From Desulfobulbus sp031547805 (lineage in GTDB: Bacteria; Desulfobacterota; Desulfobulbia; Desulfobulbales; Desulfobulbaceae), in assembly GCF_031547805.1 (NCBI RefSeq), contig NZ_JAVBRQ010000032.1, forward strand, positions 1 through 64,000: 64,000 bases of DNA, given 5' to 3'. Within the stretch, counting starts at the first letter, position 1, and the number at the start of each line of letters is the position of its first letter. Shown here piece after piece: positions 57,553 to 64,000 of the stretch. The notes under the pieces were generated by a model, which made no database searches, had not been told where the DNA came from, and saw nothing but the letters and a program-made list of their open reading frames with translations. Made by a program: the position numbers and the translations under genes.

Positions 57553-58098
57553 TTATGCGGCTTGGACGCCAGCGTTGATCCAGGCGCGGATCTTGAGCAA
57601 TTCTTCGTTCCAGAGCGTTGACGCCCTGATATTGATGAACATGCGGAACAGGTCGTCGACCAGCCGGGTCAGATGCTCGATCAGTGCTATCCGCTCCAGG
57701 ATGCGGCCTTCCAGGCTTTCGGCCCGGCCGTCGTCCTCGTCGGCCCCGGCGGTCTTGGGTAGGCGGATGTTGCGGAATTCGAAGGTCGCCGCGGTCAGGG
57801 TGACGCTGAATTCGTATTCGCCCCAGGCCAGGCGGACGCGGGCCTGTTCGGGTTTCTTGGCCAGCCCGAGCCCGGCCCGCGCTTCCTTGAGTTCGGTTTG
57901 CAGACCGCGGCAGATAACCTTTTCGTTGGCCTCGCCCTCGCCGTATTCGAGTAGCATGTGCTTCTCGAATACCACCTGGACATCGCCCCGTCCAGGTACT
58001 TCGACGCTGCCGCCGCGCTCTTCTGATTTATACCATAGCCAGGCAAGAAACTCCTGGCCAACAAATCGCTTTTCTTGAATGAGATCGACAAGATCCAT
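57553..58098 (-). CDS. RdgC-like protein, C-terminal half (split gene)
   Basis: A 181-residue protein starting DLVDLIQEKRFVGQEFLAWL and W-Y-K-S-E, then RVRLAWGEYEFSVTLTAATF and a helical end (RILERIALIEHLTRLVDDLF). The FLGxEFLxWLWxxSE pattern followed by a strand-rich stretch and R-L-x-x-GExEWSFTL is how the C-terminal half of long deltaproteobacterial RdgC-like proteins reads, as I remember them. The matching N-terminal half is encoded separately at 59892-60497, with a TPR gene between. RdgC of E. coli is a DNA-binding ring linked to RecA control. Assignment is plausible but needs a profile search. Confidence 0.6.
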   Translation of the reverse strand: MDLVDLIQEKRFVGQEFLAWLWYKSEERGGSVEVPGRGDVQVVFEKHMLLEYGEGEANEKVICRGLQTELKEARAGLGLAKKPEQARVRLAWGEYEFSVTLTAATFEFRNIRLPKTAGADEDDGRAESLEGRILERIALIEHLTRLVDDLFRMFINIRASTLWNEELLKIRAWINAGVQAA

Positions 58099-58134
58099 GT
58101 GTGATTCTTCCGTTCGTTGCGTGCCGCTTTCGGG

Positions 58135-59859
58135 TTAGAGCTCCAAGGTCAGCGACTCTTCGCTGCCCTTTTTTTGCTGGGCCTCGACACTTTTTTGAAA
58201 AATGGCCGCGGCCCGTTGCTGGTATTGCCTGGCCTCCTCGGGATGGCGCAGGTTGCCATGCAGCTTGGCCAACTCCTGCAGCACGGCGGCCACGCTGGGG
58301 TGGTCCGGGCCGTAGGTCGCCTCGTGGATTGCCAGGATTTTTTGGTAGCAAGATTCGGCTTCCCCGTACCGCCCCACGAGGCGATAGGATTCGCCCAGGT
58401 TGTTGAGGCTGATGGCCAGTTGCAAATGGTTGGGGCGCAGCGTTTTTTCCTGGATGCGGACCAGCCGCTCGTACAAAGATACCGCCTCGGTTTCCATTTC
58501 CAGCTCCGTGCACAGGGCCGCCAGCTTGTCGAGAATGGCGGCCAGGGCGGGATGTTCCGCGCCTTTTTGCTTTTCGACAATCGCCAGGGCCTTCCGGTAC
58601 AGAGACACCGCCTTGTCGTACTCGCCCAGCGTCTCCTGCAATTCGCCGATCTGGAACCAGCAGGTGGCCAGCTCGTGATGGTCTTGGCCCAGTTTTCTGG
58701 CCAAGGCCGTCATGGACTCCTTGTACAGCGGCCCGGCCTTCTGATGTTGACCGGCAAGGACATGGGTGTACGCCAGTTCCCGTTGGGCCAGCGCCAGGGC
58801 CAGGGGATCGTCAGCGCTGCTCTTCCGGGCCAGGCGCACCAGCGATTCCAGCCAGGGAATGGCTTCTTTGTAATTGTAGAGCGTGCGCGCCACCCGGCCG
58901 GCAGCCTGCAGACCGCACCAATCATCCGGCTCCAGGGCGACTGCCTGCCGGTACTGGTCCAGCGCCTGCTGCAAATCGACCCGGCATTCGGCCAGCTGCC
59001 CCCTGCAGAAGGCGATTTTGCCAGCCATGGCGGGCGGCTGCCCGCCCCATTCGGCCAGGCATGCTGCCGCGGGTTCGGCATTGCCGCCGCACAGGTCGGC
59101 GACCGCTCCCTCCAGGGCCGGTTGTGTCCCCGACTCCCGGCGTAATTGAAGCAGAGTGTCCAGAACCCGCTGCAAGCAGGCGACTTCCTCGGCGTGGCTG
59201 TCCGCGATCAGGGCCAGCCTGTCGTTCATGACCACCAGCTCGCGCTGCAATCTGTCGCGCAATTCTTCGTCCCGATCGGCAATGGCCTGGGTCAGTAAAG
59301 TGCGTTGCCGATCCTCCAGGCCGTTCATGCGGCTTGCGTAGGCATCCAGACTGAGGCGAATTGTCGGTGCGTCGGATGTCGCCTGGATCGTGGCGGTGCT
59401 CGGTTCTTCCGCCACGATCGCCTCGCCGGCCGGCTGTTCAGCCGGTTCTTCGTCTACGGCGGCCTGTGCAACAACGGCCTCGGTCGATTCGGCCGCCAGC
59501 TGCATCTCCTCCTGTTCCGGGACAATCGGTGCGGCAACAGGAGTGGGTTCGCCCTCGTCGATCTCTGGCTGCGGGGGGGCGGTTAGTTCGTCTGCCAGGG
59601 CGGGTTTGCCTCCGCTCTCCACTTCGAGCGGCGGCATTGCCGCCTCGGCCAAGGGCGAGGATACCCCGGCATCATCCCGCACCGGCGACTGCTCCGGAGT
59701 TGCAGCCGGTTCGCCGGTCAATTCCTGGGGGGCGGCGGCTGGTATCGACTCGGGATCGGTACGCATGGCGGCTCGCTTGCGTCCGGTTCGCGTTTTCCAC
59801 ACCAGGTACGCCGCGAGCAAGGCGACGACAAGAAGCGCCCCAAGTATCGAGCCGTTCAT
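58135..59859 (-). CDS. Membrane-anchored TPR protein
   Basis: A 574-residue protein with an N-terminal membrane helix (SILGALLVVALLAAYLVW, residues 4-21), then about 160 residues of acidic, Ala/Pro/Glu-rich low-complexity sequence, a coiled segment (DRQRTLLTQAIADRDEELRD) and at least six tetratricopeptide repeats in the C-terminal 320 residues. Repeats such as YRQAVALEPDDWCGLQAAGR, GEYDKAVSLYRKALAIVEKQ and GRYGEAESCYQKILAIHEAT belong to the long TPR_12-type. Likely a scaffold on the cytoplasmic face of the membrane. AGGAG precedes the ATG at 59859. It sits between the two RdgC halves. Confidence 0.85.
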   Translation of the reverse strand: MNGSILGALLVVALLAAYLVWKTRTGRKRAAMRTDPESIPAAAPQELTGEPAATPEQSPVRDDAGVSSPLAEAAMPPLEVESGGKPALADELTAPPQPEIDEGEPTPVAAPIVPEQEEMQLAAESTEAVVAQAAVDEEPAEQPAGEAIVAEEPSTATIQATSDAPTIRLSLDAYASRMNGLEDRQRTLLTQAIADRDEELRDRLQRELVVMNDRLALIADSHAEEVACLQRVLDTLLQLRRESGTQPALEGAVADLCGGNAEPAAACLAEWGGQPPAMAGKIAFCRGQLAECRVDLQQALDQYRQAVALEPDDWCGLQAAGRVARTLYNYKEAIPWLESLVRLARKSSADDPLALALAQRELAYTHVLAGQHQKAGPLYKESMTALARKLGQDHHELATCWFQIGELQETLGEYDKAVSLYRKALAIVEKQKGAEHPALAAILDKLAALCTELEMETEAVSLYERLVRIQEKTLRPNHLQLAISLNNLGESYRLVGRYGEAESCYQKILAIHEATYGPDHPSVAAVLQELAKLHGNLRHPEEARQYQQRAAAIFQKSVEAQQKKGSEESLTLEL

Positions 59860-59891
59860 TTCTCCTCCATTGATTAGGGACTGGCGTCCGG

Positions 59892-60497
59892 CTAAAGCAG
59901 GATGGCGGGTCGCATGGCCTCGTAATGATCCAAGGCGTCCCCTTCGGCCAAGTGCTGGCCCGTCAGCCACGGGATCTGCAGAATCAGCGACAGATTGAAG
60001 GTTTCCTTGAACAGGTCTTCAAGCAGGGCCATGGCCTTTTTGCTGGTCGAAAAAAAGAGGAGGGTGCTGTCGGCAAGATTCCAGCATAAATCATAGGTTG
60101 CCGGCACGGCCGGGGCATTGCGGATCAATTCTGCCCGGACGCGCTCCTTGATTTCCATTCTGGCCGCCCGCGCAAGCCGCGGAATCTGCTTCTCCCGCTT
60201 GATCCGCTCTTCCTCCTTCATGACAAATTTCTTGAGCACCGCCGGTGCCACCTTGCGTTCGTCCACCCGCATGGTCAGGGCGATGTAATCGCCGGCGGCA
60301 TAGGAACTGTAGGCAAAACCGGCATCGAACATGTCGGCGACCGACACCCAGCCAATGGAATACTCGTCCATGGTGTCGTCGATATCCCGAAAACTCAAGG
60401 CCGCGATCCGTTGGCTCGCAACATCCCAGAAAGAGGCGGGCAGTTCGCCCACCACCGAAAACCGTGTCAGCGACGCCGACCCTGTCAGCAACCCCAT
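59892..60497 (-). CDS. RdgC-like protein, N-terminal half (split gene)
   Basis: A 201-residue protein resembling the first two thirds of RdgC. The pattern TRFSVVGELPASFWDVASQR, then DEYSIGWVSVADMFD (RdgC: GWV), the strand YIALTMRVDERKVAPAVLKK, the charged helix EEERIKREKQIPRLARAARM and IKERVRAELIRNAPAVPATY parallel E. coli RdgC's QKGWVP, VIKQAL and KDEVLHSLLPRAF order. LWNLADSTLLFFSTSKKAMA corresponds to the I-x-V-D-x-ASAKKAE stretch. The frame is open to 60692, but the region upstream of ATG 60497 does not fit the family. The usual C-terminal DNA-clamp portion is missing here and is found in the gene at 57553. Confidence 0.7.
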   Translation of the reverse strand: MGLLTGSASLTRFSVVGELPASFWDVASQRIAALSFRDIDDTMDEYSIGWVSVADMFDAGFAYSSYAAGDYIALTMRVDERKVAPAVLKKFVMKEEERIKREKQIPRLARAARMEIKERVRAELIRNAPAVPATYDLCWNLADSTLLFFSTSKKAMALLEDLFKETFNLSLILQIPWLTGQHLAEGDALDHYEAMRPAILL

Positions 60498-60731
60498 AGC
60501 TTCTCGAACTCCATAATGAATAACGGACAAGACGTATTCCGTCCGATCAAATCGATTGTAGGAAGAAGATTGTACTCGCAAACCCGCCGCGAGACCATAA
60601 GGAAATGTGGAGAAAGATTCGTTGCGGCCGGAGCGGGACGACTTGGCGCGGCGGGCAAAAATCAGGTTTCGATCGCCATTTTTCATTGACACGCCAAAGA
60701 GAAATTAGTAGAGAGATGCTCTCGAAGTTAA

Positions 60732-60807
60732 GGGTCGTTAACTCAGTCGGTAGAGTATCTGCCTTTTAAGCAGAGAGTCGCGCGTTCGAGTCGCGCACGA
60801 CCCACCA
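60732..60807 (+). tRNA. tRNA-Lys (anticodon UUU)
   Basis: GGGTCGTTAACTCAGTCGGT start, anticodon loop CTTTTAA, T loop GTTCGAGTC, acceptor GGGTCGT paired with ACGACCC, encoded CCA. 76 bases. Confidence 0.96.
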
Positions 60808-60824
60808 TTATGCGATCAAATTTA

Positions 60825-60902
60825 GTCCCCATCGTCTAGCCAGGTCCAGGACACCGGCCTTTCACGTCGGCAACACCGGTTCAAATCCGGTTGGGGACGC
60901 CA
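60825..60902 (+). tRNA. tRNA-Glu (anticodon UUC)
   Basis: Starts GTCCCCATCGTCTAGCCAGG, anticodon loop CTTTCAC, T loop GTTCAAATC, acceptor GTCCCCA paired with TGGGGAC, discriminator G and encoded CCA. Seventeen bases after tRNA-Lys, so one transcript. Its product is also the substrate type for GatB, encoded nearby. Confidence 0.96.
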
Positions 60903-60937
60903 AATATTTCAGCCAGTTAGCTACCCGCTGATACAGA

Positions 60938-60971
60938 CGCCTTGAAAGTGATGCGCTTTCAAGGCGTTTTT
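60938..60971 (+). terminator. Terminator of the tRNA-Lys/tRNA-Glu transcript
   Basis: CGCCTTGAAAG (60938-60948), seven-base loop, CTTTCAAGGCG (60956-60966), then TTTTTGTTT. Confidence 0.9.
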
Positions 60972-61065
60972 GTTTGTAGAATCGCTTAAACCCGGCAGGA
61001 CATCAAGAACCTCTCGATTGTCAGAATCGAGGAGTGAATATGGCGAGCCGTCGTGGTAATGGCCA

Positions 61066-61120
61066 CAAAAAGAAAACCCGCTGACAGCTCGAGTGTTTCT
61101 CGTAGCCATAACAGCGGGTT
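61066..61120 (-). terminator. Terminator of the tmRNA gene
   Basis: On the minus strand AACCCGCTG (61120-61112) pairs with CAGCGGGTT (61083-61075) around a 28-base loop with internal pairing, followed by TTCTTTTT. It begins eight bases after the tmRNA CCA end. Confidence 0.75.
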
Positions 61121-61128
61121 GTAAAAAA

Positions 61129-61486
61129 TGGTGGAGGCGCCGGGAGTTGAACCCGGGTCCGAAAATTCTCCCCTCGTGTCTCTACATGCGTAGTTCCGGG
61201 ATTATGTCTCGCATCCGCTTCTCACCCGGAACCGGGATAGTCGGTTGCCAGCCTGAAAAATCTCGTCATCCGTGCCCCAGGCATGCACGGACAACCAGCC
61301 TGTGAAGTCGACGCTCCGAATCCGGCCTTACAGGCGAAAGCCGGTGGAACGGCATGGCAGGTTAAGCTGCCAGTGCGTAGTTATAATCGTCTGCGATTAT
61401 ATTTAATTCCGCCAATTTTACGAGCTGACAGAAACTCGGCATGCAACAACAAGCTTCAATATCCCCGTCGAATCCGTTTCGCCCCC
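61129..61486 (-). ncRNA. ssrA: Transfer-messenger RNA (tmRNA)
   Basis: A 358-base one-piece tmRNA on the minus strand. The 5' end GGGGGCGAAACGGATTCGAC and 3' end GTTCAACTCCCGGCGCCTCC-ACCA form the alanine-tRNA-like domain, the 7-bp acceptor holding one G-U pair. The tag frame (complement of 61365-61394) reads ADDYNYALAA followed by TAA (61362-61364), a typical proteolysis tag ending in ALAA. Pseudoknot-forming segments lie on either side. It is directly downstream of smpB, its protein partner, in the same orientation. Together they rescue ribosomes stalled on broken mRNA. Confidence 0.95.
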
Positions 61487-61529
61487 ATCGATGTGCGTCA
61501 AAGGTGATGTGCCGGCCGGCATGCAGGAA

Positions 61530-61985
61530 TCAGTCGTCATGGCGCATGGAGCGTTCCATTTCCCGATTCGACTCCCTCTCCTTGAGTGCCGCCCGTTTGT
61601 CGTAGAGTTTTTTGCCGCGGGCCAAAGCCAGTTCGACCTTGGCCTTACCATTTTCAATAAAATAAATCTTGAGTGGGATCAGCGCAATGCCTTTCTCGTG
61701 GAGTTTGCCGATGAGCTTGCGGATCTCGCGTCGATGCATCAGCAGCTTCCGGACCCGAAGAGGATCCTGGTCGATATGGGTGGCGTAGGAGTAGGGCGAA
61801 ATGTGGACATTGTACAGAAAAACCTCGCCGTCCTTGAGCTGGGCATAGCCGTCGCGGAGATTCACCTTGCCGGCACGCAGCGACTTGACCTCCGGCCCAC
61901 TGAGCACCATGCCGGCCTCGAAGGTCTGCTCGATATGGTAGTCGTGAAAGGCTTTTTTGTTTTTGCTGACGATTTTCTGTCCCAT
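61530..61985 (-). CDS. smpB: SsrA-binding protein SmpB
   Basis: A 151-residue SmpB, normal length. Hallmarks: KNKKAFHDYHIEQTFEAGMV, LSGPEVKSLRAGKVNLRDGY, YSYATHIDQDPLRVRKLLMH and the basic C-terminal tail KKLYDKRAALKERESNREME that inserts in the decoding centre. It binds tmRNA and brings it to stalled ribosomes. It lies 43 bases upstream of ssrA on the minus strand, a common arrangement. Confidence 0.97.
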   Translation of the reverse strand: MGQKIVSKNKKAFHDYHIEQTFEAGMVLSGPEVKSLRAGKVNLRDGYAQLKDGEVFLYNVHISPYSYATHIDQDPLRVRKLLMHRREIRKLIGKLHEKGIALIPLKIYFIENGKAKVELALARGKKLYDKRAALKERESNREMERSMRHDD

Positions 61986-62059
61986 GTTTTGCCGCTCGCT
62001 CCTTATTCCCGTTTCGCCGCAACACTATAGGGAGTGTTGACCCGAACGCCAGGAAAAAA

Positions 62060-63892
62060 TCATCCCGCCTCGGTTTCTCCGGTCACCCGCAGCACCTCCT
62101 CCACAGTGGTCAGTCCGGCCAAAACCTTCCGCCAAGCATCCTCGCGCAAAGTGGTCATGCCCTCCCGGATGGCCATCTGCCGCAGTTCCATGCCGTTGGC
62201 CTTGGCGGCTATCAGTTTTTTCATCTGGTCCGACATCGGGAACACCTCGAAAATGCCGATCCGCCCCAAATAACCGGTATTGCGGCATTGGAGGCATCCC
62301 TTGCCCTTTTTCAGCTCGACCAGTTCCTGGTTGCCGACCGGAAAGCCGAGTTTGCGCAGACCCGCGCCATCCACCTTGTAAGGCTCAATGCAGTGGGGAC
62401 AGTTGCGCCGCACCAGCCGCTGGGCCAGGGCGCCCAGCATGGTCGAGGCGATGAGAAAGGGCTCGAGCCCCAGGTCCTGCAGACGGACGATGGTCGAGAC
62501 TGCGTCGTTGGTGTGGAGGGTGGAGAACACCAGGTGTCCGGTCAGGGCCGCCTGAACGGCATGGGTGGCGGTTTCCAGGTCGCGGATTTCGCCGATCATG
62601 ATCACGTCCGGGTCCTGGCGCAGGATGTTGCGCAGGATGGTGGAGAAGGTGACGTCGATCTGCGATTGCACCGCGATCTGATTGAAGTCCTCGTGGACCA
62701 TTTCCACCGGGTCCTCGACGGTGACGATGTTTTTTTCCGGCGAGGCGATCTGCTTGAGGGTGGAGTACAGGGTGGTCGACTTACCGCTGCCGGTCGGGCC
62801 GGTGACCAGGACAATGCCGTGGGCGGCGGTCATGAAGCTGTTGAAAACGATCCTGTCCCGCCGGGCAAAACCGAGATGGTCCAGATCCTGGAAGATGACT
62901 TCGGGATTGAGGATGCGCATAACCGCTTTCTCGCCAAAGGCGACCGGAACGGTGGAGACCCGGAGTTCCGCCTCACCGCCGCCCTCGCCCGGGCGACCGA
63001 TCTTGATCCGGCCGTCCTGGGGCCGCCGTTTTTCGGCGATGTCCATCCTCGCTAGGCTCTTGATCCGCGAAACAATGGCGGCATGCACGGCCTTGGGCAG
63101 TTTGTAGATGGTGTGCAGGACACCGTCGATCCGGAACCGGACCAGGCAACTGTCCCGCTTGGGTTCGATGTGGATGTCGCTGGCCCTTTGCTCCAGGGCG
63201 TACACGAACAGGTGGTTGACCGCCGCCTTGATGTGCTGATCCGTGGAACTCAGCTCCTTGGTCGTGGCCAGGCGCACGTACTGCTCGAGGTTGCCGATGT
63301 CGACGGTGGCGGATGAGCCGCTGCTGACGAACTGGGACTCGGCGGCCGTGATCGAGCGCTGGAAGCCGAAAAACTCGGCCAGGATTTTCTTGATGTCGGT
63401 CCTGGTGGACAGAAACGGCCGGACTTTGACCTGGTTGACCCGCTCGATATCCTCGAGCACCGGATGAATATCGGGGTGGTAGGTAACAATGTCGAGGATG
63501 CCGTTGTTGAGGCCCACGGGCAGGATCAGGTGGTTGACGGCAAAGGACCGGGGGATCGTCTTGGTGACCGTGTCCATGTCCAGCTCAAGGGGATCGAGCT
63601 TTTTGAAGGGAATCTTGAGGGCGTGGCTGACAGCCTGGATGATTCGCTCCTCGGTCACCGGTCCGGGGGGCGGCCCGGCGCTTTCCAGCTCGAGCGAAAC
63701 GATGATGTCCACCATGTCGGGAAAGCCCTTGTCCCGCTTGGTTTCCTCCTCCTGCCGCCGGGCTCCTTGCTGCTTAAGCAGTTTCTGTCGCTGCCGCCCC
63801 TTGTGCAGGAGAACCAATTTCCGCTGTTCGGCGGAAAGCAACCGCTCTTTGACAAGTACATCCAGCAGGGTATCACTATTGAGAAAAGACAT
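62060..63892 (-). CDS. GspE/PilB-type secretion or type IV pilus assembly ATPase
   Basis: A 610-residue hexameric ATPase that powers type II secretion or type IV pilus extension. N-terminal MshEN-like domains (SFLNSDTLLDVLVKERLLSA; ERIIQAVSHALKIPFKKLDP). Catalytic domain: ASDIHIEPKRDSCLVRFRID (Asp box context), Walker A GPTGSGKSTT near residue 362, Walker B-type MIGEIRDLETATHAVQAALT, His box LVFSTLHTNDAVSTIVRL, and the zinc tetracysteine CPHC...CLQC. ATG 63892 is used; a GTG lies two codons upstream. The rest of its cluster would lie beyond the window, so pilus versus secretion cannot be decided. Confidence 0.93.
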   Translation of the reverse strand: MSFLNSDTLLDVLVKERLLSAEQRKLVLLHKGRQRQKLLKQQGARRQEEETKRDKGFPDMVDIIVSLELESAGPPPGPVTEERIIQAVSHALKIPFKKLDPLELDMDTVTKTIPRSFAVNHLILPVGLNNGILDIVTYHPDIHPVLEDIERVNQVKVRPFLSTRTDIKKILAEFFGFQRSITAAESQFVSSGSSATVDIGNLEQYVRLATTKELSSTDQHIKAAVNHLFVYALEQRASDIHIEPKRDSCLVRFRIDGVLHTIYKLPKAVHAAIVSRIKSLARMDIAEKRRPQDGRIKIGRPGEGGGEAELRVSTVPVAFGEKAVMRILNPEVIFQDLDHLGFARRDRIVFNSFMTAAHGIVLVTGPTGSGKSTTLYSTLKQIASPEKNIVTVEDPVEMVHEDFNQIAVQSQIDVTFSTILRNILRQDPDVIMIGEIRDLETATHAVQAALTGHLVFSTLHTNDAVSTIVRLQDLGLEPFLIASTMLGALAQRLVRRNCPHCIEPYKVDGAGLRKLGFPVGNQELVELKKGKGCLQCRNTGYLGRIGIFEVFPMSDQMKKLIAAKANGMELRQMAIREGMTTLREDAWRKVLAGLTTVEEVLRVTGETEAG

Positions 63893-64000
63893 GGGCACCG
63901 GTGGGGGAAGGGGACAAAAGCAAAACCGCCACGGCCCGGCTGCTTCCGGCAGGGCGGAAAGGCGCGGGGCGGCGCGATGAACATGCCGACATCGGAGCGA
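63893..64000. other. Window end upstream of the GspE/PilB gene
   Basis: 108 bases of GC-rich sequence with no gene start or clear promoter that I can support. Confidence 0.4.

Noticed and set aside
61093..61507. Protein frames opposite the tmRNA
   Set aside because: The region is explained by ssrA with its tag sequence and tRNA-like ends.

Overview
The window reads as a chromosomal segment of a GC-rich, anaerobic, probably sulfate-reducing Desulfobacterota bacterium, most like the Desulfobulbaceae. This is inferred from gene content, not from a marker tree. The main clues are a lactate-oxidation cluster (lactate permease, GlcD/GlcF-type dehydrogenase, LutA-LutB fusion, LutC, Pta, AckA), an oxygen-sensitive class I fumarase beside a class II fumarase, NifA, many sigma-54 style regulators and a selenoprotein gene.

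Layout. 1-4360: a frameshifted ISL3-type transposase remnant, three nucleic-acid chaperone or cold-shock genes (RRM protein, DEAD-box helicase, Csp), a 48-residue charged protein, then scraps of mobile elements fused to the tail of a DASS transporter. 4662-7710: NtrB/NtrC-like two-component pair and a cupin. 7722-11670: anti-sigma factor and sigma factor, divergent from a von Willebrand lipoprotein. 11663-16644: YqiA-like hydrolase, FumC, YciA-type thioesterase, then an ArsC/Spx-like gene with an in-frame UGA, translationally coupled to bioF and followed by bioG. 16848-20017: two tRNA-Ser genes, nifA, queH, rdgB. 20221-23943: a four-gene envelope operon of unknown function ending in a secreted trypsin-like protease with three C-terminal repeats. 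24066-26387: an HDOD protein and an AT-rich membrane protein. 27000-30881: ilvBN and an alanine-type aminotransferase, each behind its own leader-peptide attenuator. 30903-34303: a hypothetical protein, hemolysin III-like protein, HDOD protein and cation efflux protein. 34554-47130: lactate/acetate cluster. 47283-55581: LOG-family protein, class I fumarase, HemW, RadC, large hybrid histidine kinase. 56102-60497: gatB and an RdgC-like protein split over two genes that flank a TPR gene. 60732-63892: tRNA-Lys, tRNA-Glu, tmRNA, smpB and a GspE/PilB ATPase.

How parts work together. Lactate imported by LctP would be oxidised to pyruvate by GlcD/GlcF-type or LutABC dehydrogenases; Pta and AckA then turn acetyl-CoA into acetate and ATP. 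A FadR-type GntR regulator sits inside the cluster, and two promoters there share the same design: TTGACA, 17 bases, TAATTG, with a PdhR/LldR-like AATTGGT half-site on the -10.

Most notable observations: (1) a UxxC thioredoxin-fold selenoprotein with a visible SECIS-like hairpin, its stop codon overlapping the start of bioF; (2) a complete candidate alanine attenuator (promoter, leader peptide with four consecutive Ala codons, competing antiterminator and terminator) ahead of the aminotransferase; (3) a valine/leucine attenuator ahead of ilvBN; (4) the split RdgC; (5) the uncharacterised envelope-protease operon. Boundaries and assignments come from reading the sequence alone; no database search was run.
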